Origin: Microcaldota archaeon
Lineage (GTDB): Archaea > Micrarchaeota > Micrarchaeia > Micrarchaeales > CABMGC01
Assembly: GCA_030040595.1 (NCBI GenBank)
Contig: JASHTL010000072.1
Location: 1-15,959 of the forward strand
Length of the DNA: 15,959 nucleotides
Direction: 5' to 3'
Part shown: in pieces, positions 7,178-13,400 of the stretch
Position numbering within the stretch: the first letter of the stretch is position 1
Layout of the letters: every line of letters begins with the position of its first letter
Program-made: the position numbers and the translations under genes
Notes under the pieces: generated by a model
Databases searched by the model: none
Seen by the model: the letters and a program-made list of their open reading frames with translations, nothing else
What the model was told of the DNA's origin: nothing

Positions 7178-8053
7178 TTACCTGGATACCTTGTCAAAAC
7201 GTTTCAGGATCTGGGGTATACCATCTACTACATCGGTTGAGATTATATGGTTTCCCATCTTCCTGAAGAGCATCTCGCCTATCCTCGAGTGCAGATATGC
7301 GCCAGCCACAGCGGCATCGTATGTGCTTGCGCCTGTAGCACAGTAGCCGCCTATTATTCCTGAAAGAACGTCACCGGTGCCCATGGTAGCCAGCGACATC
7401 GACCTTGATCTGTTTATTTTTATGCGCTTTCCGTCCGTTATCACCGTATCATGACCTTTCAACAGCACGTTTGTGTGGATCTTCCTTGACAATTTCACAG
7501 CCGAGTCTATCCTTTCGTCAAGATCCTTGCCTAGCTTCTTCCCGGACACGAACTCAAACTCCCTGTCTTGCGGGGTTATCACAGAATTCGTGTCTGGTCC
7601 CTTTCTTGCAAAGGGTATTGCGCGTATAGCGTCGGCATCTATGACGATCTTTTTCTGAAGCGCAGAGCACAAGTCTATTATCCTTGCTGCAGCCCTAAGC
7701 GCATTCCTCTCTCTGCCGATCGCCATACCTATGACTACAGCGTCAGCCTTAGTTATTGCGGTTGCAACATGTCTGTTGAATGTTACGGAACTGGTACCTA
7801 GTTCATTCACTATTATCGCAGGTGTCTGCGATCTTACTACAGATGCAACAGAACGGGGTATGTATGCGACAACATATCCGGCGCCGGTTCTGAGCGCCGC
7901 CAGCATGTTTTGCGCGGAAAGAGCCGCAAGCGCCGGAGCGCCGTGGTAACCCCTGCTCCCGCCTATGACGACAAGTAAACCGCGCTCGGACTTGCTTGCA
8001 AACACGCTTTTGGGCACCGCCGCGTTTCCCAGGTCCTTCTCGCTGGATAGCAT
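7178..8053 (-). CDS. nnrD: ADP/ATP-dependent NAD(P)HX dehydratase, dehydratase domain only
   Basis: 291 residues with a ribokinase-like fold. Landmarks: LLVVIGGSRGYHGAPALAA (26-44), TGAGYV (56-61), VIDADAI (137-143), VLLKGHDTVITDG (196-208) and the anion-hole/base motif MGTGDVLSGIIGG (224-236), where D228 would be the catalytic base. The enzyme repairs hydrated NADH/NADPH using a nucleotide. In most archaea and bacteria this domain is fused behind an epimerase (NnrE); here the protein begins near the dehydratase domain, and no epimerase gene is seen in the window. The usual TPHPGE stretch reads TPQDREF (160-166), an atypical version. It is the first gene of the operon, 5 nt before the HD gene. 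No in-frame start exists between the promoter and this ATG. Confidence 0.9.
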   Translation of the reverse strand: MLSSEKDLGNAAVPKSVFASKSERGLLVVIGGSRGYHGAPALAALSAQNMLAALRTGAGYVVAYIPRSVASVVRSQTPAIIVNELGTSSVTFNRHVATAITKADAVVIGMAIGRERNALRAAARIIDLCSALQKKIVIDADAIRAIPFARKGPDTNSVITPQDREFEFVSGKKLGKDLDERIDSAVKLSRKIHTNVLLKGHDTVITDGKRIKINRSRSMSLATMGTGDVLSGIIGGYCATGASTYDAAVAGAYLHSRIGEMLFRKMGNHIISTDVVDGIPQILKRFDKVSR

Positions 8054-8095
8054 AGCCCTGACGTTATAATGCGTGACCTCAGCCTCCCTCGCAAA

Positions 8096-8106
8096 CCCTT
8101 TTATAG
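8096..8106 (-). promoter_or_regulatory. TATA box of the nnrD-HD-argS-doc operon
   Basis: On the minus strand CTATAAAAGGG is a near-consensus TATA element. It is centred about 49 nt before the nnrD ATG, predicting a leader of about 22 nt. No other A/T-rich element is closer, and the following genes are separated by only a few bases, so this is probably the promoter for the whole operon. Confidence 0.6.
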
Positions 8107-8116
8107 TTTGACATGG

Positions 8117-8128
8117 ATATAGTATTTA
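8117..8128 (+). promoter_or_regulatory. Possible TATA box of the AbrB-type regulator gene
   Basis: ATATAGTATTTA lies about 40 nt before the ATG at 8162, giving a predicted short leader of roughly 12 nt. It is less regular than the opposing TATA box and sits only about 20 bp from it, so the two divergent promoters may compete. Confidence 0.4.
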
Positions 8129-8161
8129 CTAACTCTTCAAGGTTAAAAACCCGGTAGTCAC

Positions 8162-9001
8162 ATGGTCAAGATCTACAAGTACAACAACAAACTGGCCGTA
8201 TATCTGCCTTTCGACGTGGTGAAGGAACTGGGGCTCTCCGAGAACGACGAACTAGACTTCTTCAAGTTCAAGGAGAATGCGTTCCTCTTGGCGAAGAAGG
8301 CAGACATAGCAAACCTGCTTGTGGGAGGAGCTACGCAGACGCAGCCGCGCCAGGAGAAGCGGCAACAGGAGCAGCAGGGAGAGTTGTCGCAGGATGAGAT
8401 AGCGGTGCTAAAGAAGCTTGATACATTGAGATACGACCAGAGGACTCCAGCAAACGTCGAGAGACTGCTCAGCCAGACTGAGCGCGAAACCCTCAGACAG
8501 TTGCTGAAGAAGAAGGCTGTGACGCTCTTTAGGAGCGACAAGGCCGGAACAGCAGTGTACAGCATAGGGAAAAGCGTTTATGACAGGTTCCTGATGAGGA
8601 AGAGACAGCCTCAGGCCCCTGTCGAGACCAGGCCAAGCCCTCTGAGAATCCGCGGCAATATGGACGACGAGAACATAAAGAAGCTTGAGAAAGAGGGTTA
8701 TATAGTCCTGCAGACGGAGACAGAAGCTGCGGCAGTATCCGCTGCACTTGAAGAGAGCATAAGGCACGGCCAGGTCTTCGGGACAAGGGCCTTCAACAGA
8801 AAGTTCTACATAATGCTAAGGTCCTTCCTTGAAAAGTACTCGGCGCAGGTGGCTAAGGAATTGAGGAGCGGGGATAAGCGCGTGCCAGAGATTGCAGATC
8901 GCGTCAAAGTTGACGAGAACGGGGTAAGGGCCATATTATACTACATGGCTGAGATCGGAGATGTCAGCGAGAAGAAGCGCGATCTTTTCACGCTGGCCTG
9001 A
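8162..9001 (+). CDS. Putative regulator: AbrB-like N-terminus plus two winged-helix-like regions
   Basis: 279 residues. Residues 1-46 fit an AbrB/SpoVT swapped-hairpin DNA-binding domain (KLAVYLPFDVVKELGLSEND, then an FFKFKENAFLLAKK strand pair). A Gln/Arg-rich linker (57-73) follows. Residues 77-145 look like a winged helix (LSQDEIAVLKKLDTLRYDQR, then a basic hairpin). Residues 167-279 hold another helical unit ending in RVPEIADRVKVDENGVRAIL, an HTH-like segment. The order suggests a DNA-binding regulator with several contact surfaces; targets are unknown. It stands alone between divergent and downstream promoters, so autoregulation or control of the adjacent nnrD operon is possible but not shown. 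Alternatively the C-terminal part may bind RNA or protein. Confidence 0.7.
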   Translation: MVKIYKYNNKLAVYLPFDVVKELGLSENDELDFFKFKENAFLLAKKADIANLLVGGATQTQPRQEKRQQEQQGELSQDEIAVLKKLDTLRYDQRTPANVERLLSQTERETLRQLLKKKAVTLFRSDKAGTAVYSIGKSVYDRFLMRKRQPQAPVETRPSPLRIRGNMDDENIKKLEKEGYIVLQTETEAAAVSAALEESIRHGQVFGTRAFNRKFYIMLRSFLEKYSAQVAKELRSGDKRVPEIADRVKVDENGVRAILYYMAEIGDVSEKKRDLFTLA

Positions 9002-9020
9002 GCCTAGACAGAAGGCAATC

Positions 9021-9028
9021 TTTTTAAG
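9021..9028 (+). promoter_or_regulatory. TATA box of the HAD phosphatase gene
   Basis: TTTTTAAG is centred about 33 nt before the ATG at 9058, so the transcript would start about 6 nt before the gene. This agrees with the near-leaderless pattern at other promoters in the window. Confidence 0.5.
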
Positions 9029-9057
9029 AGGCTGAAGCGGTATAGATTCTGATTTCT

Positions 9058-9756
9058 ATGTCTTTACAGCTAATACGCACCAGGCCCGCAACGATAGTAG
9101 ACGGAGACAATACACTCTGGAGAGGCAGGGCTGCGGAGGGCATCGGCAAGCACCTGCTTAGAAAGGAACTCGGAAGGCTGCACTTGGGCAACGTGCTCAG
9201 GGGCATGGGAGGTAAACAAGAGGTGGATATGATTGTCAGAACTGCCGGAGGAGCTGAAGGGGAGATAAAGGGGCAGCAAAGATTCTACCAGATACTGATA
9301 GAGACCGGACTCGGAAACAGAGCCACGATGACAGAAGCGGTGACCCATTTTATAACGGGACACAGAGTAGAGAGAGTCTTTGACATGGTTTCCCTGATGC
9401 TTGATGGCGGATATCCCGCCTTCCTGGCAACGGCAAGCGGCACGACTGCGGCCCGTTTTACACAATATATGCTCTTTCCCTCGCCACTTACAGGAAGTGT
9501 AAGCAATGTGGAAATATTCGCGTCGAAGACCGAGAAACTGGTGGATTTCAGGACGCCTATAAGCTCGGGAGAGGAGAAGCTTGCAGCGGTAGAGCGGATG
9601 CTTGAACGCTATGGCATTCAAGTGGGCGATTGCCGGGTGATCGGCGACAGTGAGCTTGACATTCCTCTCCTAAGAGCCGCTAGGGAACCCTTGGCCTCGC
9701 CACTCGCTGTAGAAGCAGTCAGAATGCTCCCGAAGATCATCCAGATTAGGGAGTAG
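9058..9756 (+). CDS. HAD-superfamily hydrolase, phosphoserine-phosphatase-like
   Basis: 232 residues. HAD motif I is TIVDGDNTLW with D15 as nucleophile and D17 as acid/base. Motif II is around LATASGTT (123-130). Motif III is probably K174, in GEEKLAAVERML. Motif IV is VIGDSELDIPLL (194-205), with D197 and D201 as metal ligands. The long helical insert between motifs I and II (about 22-115) is a type-I cap as in SerB-like phosphatases, so a small phosphorylated metabolite is the likely substrate, but it cannot be named. The gene has its own promoter and ends 23 nt from the convergent Sec61-beta gene. A 183-codon frame opposite it is discarded because the HAD motifs fix the coding strand. Confidence 0.85.
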   Translation: MSLQLIRTRPATIVDGDNTLWRGRAAEGIGKHLLRKELGRLHLGNVLRGMGGKQEVDMIVRTAGGAEGEIKGQQRFYQILIETGLGNRATMTEAVTHFITGHRVERVFDMVSLMLDGGYPAFLATASGTTAARFTQYMLFPSPLTGSVSNVEIFASKTEKLVDFRTPISSGEEKLAAVERMLERYGIQVGDCRVIGDSELDIPLLRAAREPLASPLAVEAVRMLPKIIQIRE

Positions 9757-9762
9757 AACCAG

Positions 9763-9776
9763 TTATTTTCTTTTCC
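9763..9776 (+). terminator. T-rich transcription terminator after the HAD gene
   Basis: TTATTTTCTTTTCC lies 7-20 nt after the HAD stop codon in a 23-nt convergent gap. Archaeal RNA polymerase stops at such U-rich tracts without needing a hairpin, and none is seen here. Confidence 0.5.
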
Positions 9777-9779
9777 TGA

Positions 9780-9929
9780 TCACACAAAGTGGTCGAGCAT
9801 GATTATTACTACTGCGAAGACGGCCACCGCTATGAGCACCAGCTTGGCGCTCAGCTTCGGGCCGCGCTCAGGCGCGTCGTAGAAACTCAGTATTCCCGCC
9901 TGCTGTTGCGGCGTATTGAGCGTTGCCAT
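9780..9929 (-). CDS. Preprotein translocase subunit Sec61-beta
   Basis: 49 residues. Sec61-beta is the small tail-anchored subunit of the SecYE-beta channel and stabilises protein export and membrane insertion. The family layout is complete: a short Gln-rich N-terminus, the conserved AGILSFYDAPERGPKLSAK stretch (11-29; compare the usual AGLIRFFEEE...GIKLSP pattern), then one membrane helix (about 30-45) ending LDHFV. The start is supported by GTGAT three bases before the ATG, part of a normal archaeal ribosome site. It stands alone on the minus strand, diverging from the membrane-protein gene at 10002 and converging with the HAD gene. The frame on the other strand over the same bases has no recognisable features. 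Confidence 0.9.
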   Translation of the reverse strand: MATLNTPQQQAGILSFYDAPERGPKLSAKLVLIAVAVFAVVIIMLDHFV

Positions 9930-9962
9930 ATTATCACGTTGTTTGTAATATCAGCAGAAAAG

Positions 9963-9972
9963 TTATTTAAAG
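9963..9972. promoter_or_regulatory. Shared, near-symmetric TATA element for Sec61-beta and the divergent membrane protein
   Basis: TTATTTAAAG contains the self-complementary TTTAAA. Its centre is about 33 nt before the plus-strand ATG at 10002 and about 39 nt before the minus-strand ATG at 9929, so it can serve both directions. No second TATA-like element is seen in the 72-bp gap. Confidence 0.55.
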
Positions 9973-10001
9973 CATAGTGCATATCGGATCTAGGCGAACC
10001 T

Positions 10002-10622
10002 ATGCGCACAGCGGGAAGGGAGAGGGGCGAGCACGACCACCGGAATCTGCTTAGAGTGGCAAGCACGGCAGGCATTGCCGCAGGTGTATCTACAATAGTA
10101 GGCGCTGCTGCCCTGAAGCCCGGGTTCAGGTGGAATAGGGATACGTTAAGCTCACTTGCGGAAGACAAGAAGTTCGGCAAAATGTTCACGGGAGGCGCTC
10201 TTGTCGCCGCTCCTGCGACTGCGCTTCTTGCCAAGGTCGTCAGGGACAAGCATCCTGGCTGTGCAGTGGCAACTGTAAGCGAGGCGGCATTGCTTGCGAC
10301 TGCGGCAGGGCTTGCGGGAACAGGCGTCACACATGGAAAGCTGGGGAGATGGCATGGAAAATTTGCAATAACATTCTGGGCTGCCTCCTCGTCTGCGGTA
10401 ATACTGGATTCGTTAGACATAATGATGCACGGTTCTAAAGGAGTTGGTATTGTAATGCTGGCAACAGGCATTGCCTCTGCAGCCACAACCATAAAGAGGG
10501 GAATTGAGGAAGGAAGGATACCTGCAGACTATGAAGCGGCGCATGCGGTGCTGGTGTGCATGGGCGGCGCCATAGCAGGCATGGCGAGGCTGATGCCTGT
10601 CAACGCGGTTGCCAACGATTGA
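10002..10622 (+). CDS. Six-helix membrane protein, DUF998-like
   Basis: 206 residues. After a basic N-terminus (RERGEHDHR) there are six probable membrane helices at about 18-38, 61-80, 88-108, 120-140, 146-164 and 179-198, all rich in Ala/Gly/Val. The loop after helix 1, KPGFRWNRDTLSSLAEDKKF, resembles the F-x-W...LSdLG signature of the DUF998 family, and the helix count agrees. DUF998 proteins have no settled function. The gene has a TATA element shared with Sec61-beta and a perfect hairpin right after its stop. The 201-codon frame on the opposite strand is rejected: it would run into the Sec61-beta start and shows no membrane or domain pattern. Confidence 0.7.
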   Translation: MRTAGRERGEHDHRNLLRVASTAGIAAGVSTIVGAAALKPGFRWNRDTLSSLAEDKKFGKMFTGGALVAAPATALLAKVVRDKHPGCAVATVSEAALLATAAGLAGTGVTHGKLGRWHGKFAITFWAASSSAVILDSLDIMMHGSKGVGIVMLATGIASAATTIKRGIEEGRIPADYEAAHAVLVCMGGAIAGMARLMPVNAVAND

Positions 10623-10623
10623 T

Positions 10624-10640
10624 GCATGCGCATCGCATGC
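10624..10640 (+). repeat. Perfect 7-bp hairpin just after the stop codon
   Basis: GCATGCG, loop CAT, CGCATGC: a perfect inverted repeat starting 2 nt after the TGA of the membrane-protein gene. No T-run follows, so it is not a classical intrinsic terminator. It could stabilise the mRNA 3' end, be a protein-binding palindrome, or be chance. Confidence 0.45.
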
Positions 10641-10668
10641 CGGTTTGATGGCTGAAGCCGCTAAGCAA

Positions 10669-10679
10669 GATATTTAAGG
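10669..10679 (+). promoter_or_regulatory. TATA box of the prenyl diphosphate synthase gene
   Basis: GATATTTAAGG is centred about 58 nt before the gene ATG. The predicted transcription start (about 10702) gives a 30-nt leader, which contains a GAGGG ribosome site and an 8-codon ORF. Confidence 0.55.
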
Positions 10680-10702
10680 CTATTCTGGGAAGTGTAGCTT
10701 GT

Positions 10703-10729
10703 ATGCCTGGCACGTTAACGAGGGTTTAG
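10703..10729 (+). other. Eight-codon upstream ORF in the leader of the prenyl synthase mRNA
   Basis: ATG CCT GGC ACG TTA ACG AGG, then GTT and TAG, encoding MPGTLTRV. Its ATG falls on the predicted transcription start, so it could be translated leaderless. It is in the same frame as the synthase, and its amber stop is three bases before the synthase ATG at 10733. It may be chance. Confidence 0.3.
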
Positions 10730-10732
10730 TCG

Positions 10733-11605
10733 ATGCACTCTGACGAATTCGGCAAGATAAGACTGCCGGCAGGCGTCGCCTCCGGCCTTATCGAGACAGG
10801 CAGGAGGATCTCAGAGCTAGGGCTCACATCTTTCAGGAACAGGGAGCTCTACGAACCGGCATCGCATCTCCTGCACAACAGCGGCAAGCTGCTCAGACCC
10901 TCGCTTGTACTGCTCGGCGCTCACGCAACAAGACAGAATGCGGGCAGGTTTACCGACCTCGCCGTTGCCGCTGAGCTTCTTCATATCTCCTCGCTAATAC
11001 ACGATGACATAATAGATGGCGACGAGACAAGAAGGGGCGTGGAGAGCGTGCACATGAAGTATGGCGAGGAATCCGCGATACTGGCAGGCGATGCTCTCGT
11101 ATCCAAGGCGATAGGCATTTCCGCAAAATACGGCGGGGATGTGATAAGCCGCATGTCCGATTCCGCAATGGACATGTGCGCGGGAGAGGCGCTCGACTAC
11201 TCATTCCAGAAGGAGAGGAAGGTTCCCAGGCTGGAAGAATACAGGCGCATAGCAGAACTCAAGAGTGCATCGCTCATAGCGGTATGCTGCAGCGTGGCTG
11301 CCGTATACAAGAAAGACAGGTTCGCAAGCAGGCTGCACTCTTTCGGCATGAACATAGGCATAGCCTTCCAGATGCGGGATGACATACTTGACAGCCGCGG
11401 AGGCAGAGAAAAGAAGGTGGGACAGAGCCTGAGACCCAACATAGTGACCACGCTGATCGAATACTCGTCCCTGACCCCAAAAGAAGCCGTGGCGAGCGCC
11501 ATAGAGATGCACAATGCGCATATCGACAAGGCGGTCAAGGATCTCGGAAGGTCAGAATCTGCAGACCTGCTTTCCGTGTATGCCGACTCGGTGCGAGTAA
11601 GGTAG
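10733..11605 (+). CDS. Isoprenyl diphosphate synthase (GGPP or longer chain)
   Basis: 290 residues of the trans-prenyltransferase family, which condenses isopentenyl diphosphate onto allylic diphosphates. Visible: the GKLLRP substrate motif (51-56), first Asp-rich motif DDIID (91-95), the GDETRRG basic stretch after it, and second Asp-rich motif DDILD (216-220). In archaea this normally supplies geranylgeranyl diphosphate for ether lipids. The residue five positions before the first Asp motif sets chain length; archaeal GGPP synthases usually have an aromatic there, but here it is S86 (HISSLIHDD), closer to long-chain enzymes. The product may therefore exceed C20. The ATG has a GAGGG site 10-12 nt upstream. 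The stop codon abuts the stop of the convergent methyltransferase gene. Confidence 0.9.
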   Translation: MHSDEFGKIRLPAGVASGLIETGRRISELGLTSFRNRELYEPASHLLHNSGKLLRPSLVLLGAHATRQNAGRFTDLAVAAELLHISSLIHDDIIDGDETRRGVESVHMKYGEESAILAGDALVSKAIGISAKYGGDVISRMSDSAMDMCAGEALDYSFQKERKVPRLEEYRRIAELKSASLIAVCCSVAAVYKKDRFASRLHSFGMNIGIAFQMRDDILDSRGGREKKVGQSLRPNIVTTLIEYSSLTPKEAVASAIEMHNAHIDKAVKDLGRSESADLLSVYADSVRVR

Positions 11606-12298
11606 TCATCTTCTGCCGGTTATGAGGAATCCAACTCCTGTTTCCAGGGGCCTTGTCCTGACATCCCTGAACCCCTGCGCCCTGAGCAGCGAGATTGCCG
11701 CCTTCTTGTCAAAATGGGTTATGCTGTAAAGGAGCCACTTGTATGCGTCGATGCCTATTATGTACGCGATCGGACGCATTAGCACGCCGAAATAGAACCG
11801 GAATATGAACCGCTGCTTTGGATCGTCGGGGTTGCCCATCTCAAGTATCACGAACTTGCCGTTCCTCTTGAGAACCCTGTGCAGCTCCTTGAAGAATTTC
11901 CCAAGGTCGTCAAAGTTCCGGAGCGCGAACGCGCATGTCGCAACATCGAATGACGAGTCCTTGAGACCCATGGAGAGCGCGTCGCCGTGCACAAGAGAGA
12001 TGTTCCGGAACCCGCTCTTTCTCACCTTCTCCCTTCCCACGGCAAGCATCTCCCTGTTCGAATCCATTCCCGTTATCGCGACATCCTTGTTGAGCATTGC
12101 GGCATTCTTGGCTACGAGCAGCGCGATCTCCGCGGTTCCGGTGGCTATGTCAAGAACACTGTAACCGTTCTTGCCTATCATGGCCTCCTTTACCGCATCA
12201 CGACGCCACTTCCTGTCTATGCCGAGGCTGTAGAAGCTGTTTGCCAGGTCGTACCTGCCATGGTACTCCGTGAAGAGGTGGTTTATCCTCTCGCTCAT
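11606..12298 (-). CDS. UbiE/MenG-family SAM-dependent methyltransferase
   Basis: 230 residues. The UbiE signature YDLANSFYSLGIDRKWRR is at 16-33; the SAM-binding motif I, VLDIATGTAEIAL, is at 48-60, with GMDSNREML and VHGDALSMGLKDSSFDVATC as later SAM motifs. UbiE/MenG enzymes C-methylate demethylmenaquinone or the ubiquinone precursor; in archaea, relatives can act on other prenylated rings. The C-terminus ends GVGFLITGRR, like MenG tails. It converges with the prenyl synthase gene at zero gap. The two sit on opposite strands, so co-transcription is excluded, but both could serve a prenylated quinone or lipid. No other quinone gene is seen. The promoter is shared with the divergent Yip1-like gene. 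Confidence 0.85.
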   Translation of the reverse strand: MSERINHLFTEYHGRYDLANSFYSLGIDRKWRRDAVKEAMIGKNGYSVLDIATGTAEIALLVAKNAAMLNKDVAITGMDSNREMLAVGREKVRKSGFRNISLVHGDALSMGLKDSSFDVATCAFALRNFDDLGKFFKELHRVLKRNGKFVILEMGNPDDPKQRFIFRFYFGVLMRPIAYIIGIDAYKWLLYSITHFDKKAAISLLRAQGFRDVRTRPLETGVGFLITGRR

Positions 12299-12329
12299 TT
12301 CTTCGTCACAATAGTTGCTATGGGGATAA

Positions 12330-12340
12330 GTTTAAAAATA
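12330..12340. promoter_or_regulatory. Shared TATA element for the methyltransferase and Yip1-like genes
   Basis: GTTTAAAAATA, with a self-complementary TTTAAA centred about 33 nt before the plus-strand ATG at 12367 and about 35 nt before the minus-strand ATG at 12298. Both transcripts would be nearly leaderless. The geometry repeats that of the Sec61-beta/membrane-protein gap. Confidence 0.55.
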
Positions 12341-12366
12341 CATATACTTATGCTATAAACGATGAC

Positions 12367-12972
12367 ATGATAGCAATAGACCAAATGAAACAGACTATAG
12401 ACCTGATGTTGCATCCCGCAAGCGCAACGCAGAAGAAGATGAGCATCGGCCAGGCTCTTGGCTTCTATTACCAGCTTGCGATAATCCCCTTGGTGATATC
12501 TCTAATACTAGGAGCCGTAGTTGGAGCTGCGGCTGCTGCGCTCTTTTCCCATTTCTTAGGATCCATGGCGGCTATTGGCACTGGAGCAGCACTGTTGTTT
12601 GTCGAGGCGTATGTCCTGCTGGTCTTCCTTATATTAATACCGGTCGGCATCTTCATAAGCGCGGCGATACTGCACCTATTCGGCAAGTTCCTATTCAGGC
12701 AGTTCAAAGCGACATACACAGAGACGTTCACTTCGCTGGTTTATGGAGAGGCGCCTGCAGTGCTATTCTTCTGGCTGGCACTGATACCGATAATAGACTT
12801 TATCTATATCGTAATATACATATGGGGATTCGTAGTGTCGATATTTGCGCTATCGAACCAGCAAAGAACCAGTAAGCTTTCAGTGATAGGGGTCTTAGTA
12901 GGAACTGTAGTTGTAGTGTTTATCCTAGCCTTCGTCATTGGAGTGATATTAGGGGCTGCACTCTTCATATGA
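12367..12972 (+). CDS. Yip1-domain integral membrane protein
   Basis: 201 residues. An amphipathic N-terminus (1-33, containing the MLHPASATQKKMSIGQALGF stretch) is followed by about five hydrophobic segments (about 34-60, 66-105 possibly split, 130-160, 172-200). The layout of a short cytosolic lead, five helices, and a polar NQQRTSK turn before the last helix fits the Yip1 family of small archaeal and bacterial membrane proteins. Eukaryotic Yip1 acts in vesicle traffic; the prokaryotic role is unknown. Transcription probably starts about 4 nt before the ATG. The gene ends 32 nt before the stop of the convergent beta-barrel gene, with no strong terminator visible. Confidence 0.75.
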   Translation: MIAIDQMKQTIDLMLHPASATQKKMSIGQALGFYYQLAIIPLVISLILGAVVGAAAAALFSHFLGSMAAIGTGAALLFVEAYVLLVFLILIPVGIFISAAILHLFGKFLFRQFKATYTETFTSLVYGEAPAVLFFWLALIPIIDFIYIVIYIWGFVVSIFALSNQQRTSKLSVIGVLVGTVVVVFILAFVIGVILGAALFI

Positions 12973-13004
12973 TTAATCCAGAAAGAGTATTGGCGCGGCA
13001 GACG

Positions 13005-13343
13005 TCAGCCGATTTTGTATACAGTTAGGCCTTCCTCAACCCTGTACTTGAGCTTGATTCCCACAGAGTCGTCAGCGACAGCCTCTTCGACGTCCTCGCG
13101 GTTTATCTGCATGCTTGATACCCGCTGCCGCACGGCTTCCTCCTCGCTTCCTATCTCTATTATGTCGCCAACCTTCAACGGCGCGGTCAGCTTTATCGCA
13201 ACGACGCCTATCCTGTCGAAGTAACCCTCAACGGTGCCTATCTGCGCCTTCGATGGCCCTTGCTGCGTCTGGCCCCTTCCGCTCTCCTTGGCCTCAATCT
13301 CGTTGACCATGTCCATGGTGTTGTCAAGATCAACATTCTTCAT
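13005..13343 (-). CDS. Small protein with translation-factor domain-2-like beta barrel
   Basis: 112 residues. The first 34 are charged and Gln/Ser-rich, probably disordered. From residue 35 the pattern IGTVEGYFDRIGVVAIKLTA, then LKVGDIIEIGS and DDSVGIKLKYRVEEGLTVYKI matches the domain-2 barrel of EF-Tu-type GTPases. Similar stand-alone archaeal proteins are annotated as elongation-factor-like, and the same fold occurs at the C-terminus of U32 peptidases. There is no GTPase domain, so it is not an elongation factor; RNA or tRNA binding is a guess. The promoter is a clear TATA box about 44 nt upstream. The start is followed by a second possible reading only in another frame. Confidence 0.75.
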   Translation of the reverse strand: MKNVDLDNTMDMVNEIEAKESGRGQTQQGPSKAQIGTVEGYFDRIGVVAIKLTAPLKVGDIIEIGSEEEAVRQRVSSMQINREDVEEAVADDSVGIKLKYRVEEGLTVYKIG

Positions 13344-13382
13344 ATCCTCATGCCCTTATTGCTATTGCAGCGTGTGTTTTTT

Positions 13383-13390
13383 TATTTATA
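13383..13390 (-). promoter_or_regulatory. TATA box of the beta-barrel protein gene
   Basis: On the minus strand TATAAATA is followed by an A-run. It is centred about 44 nt before the ATG at 13343, predicting a leader of about 17 nt. The gap up to the glycosyltransferase stop is only 57 bp. Confidence 0.55.
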
Positions 13391-13400
13391 GCGCCTTTGC

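Noticed and set aside
6819..7346. 175-codon plus-strand frame across the nnrD/HD junction
   Set aside because: It is antisense to two genes with clear catalytic motifs, and long antisense frames are expected at this GC.
8141..8152. GGTT-AAA-AACC inverted repeat before the AbrB-type gene as an operator
   Set aside because: Arms of 4 bp around A-rich sequence are too short to distinguish from chance.
9070..9621. 183-codon open frame on the minus strand opposite the HAD gene
   Set aside because: The plus strand has all HAD motifs in order; the minus frame has none and no promoter or ribosome site.
9887..10492. 201-codon open frame on the minus strand opposite the six-helix membrane protein
   Set aside because: It overlaps the Sec61-beta start and promoter. 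The opposite strand shows a six-helix pattern and a well-placed TATA element; this frame has no domain and an unlikely composition.
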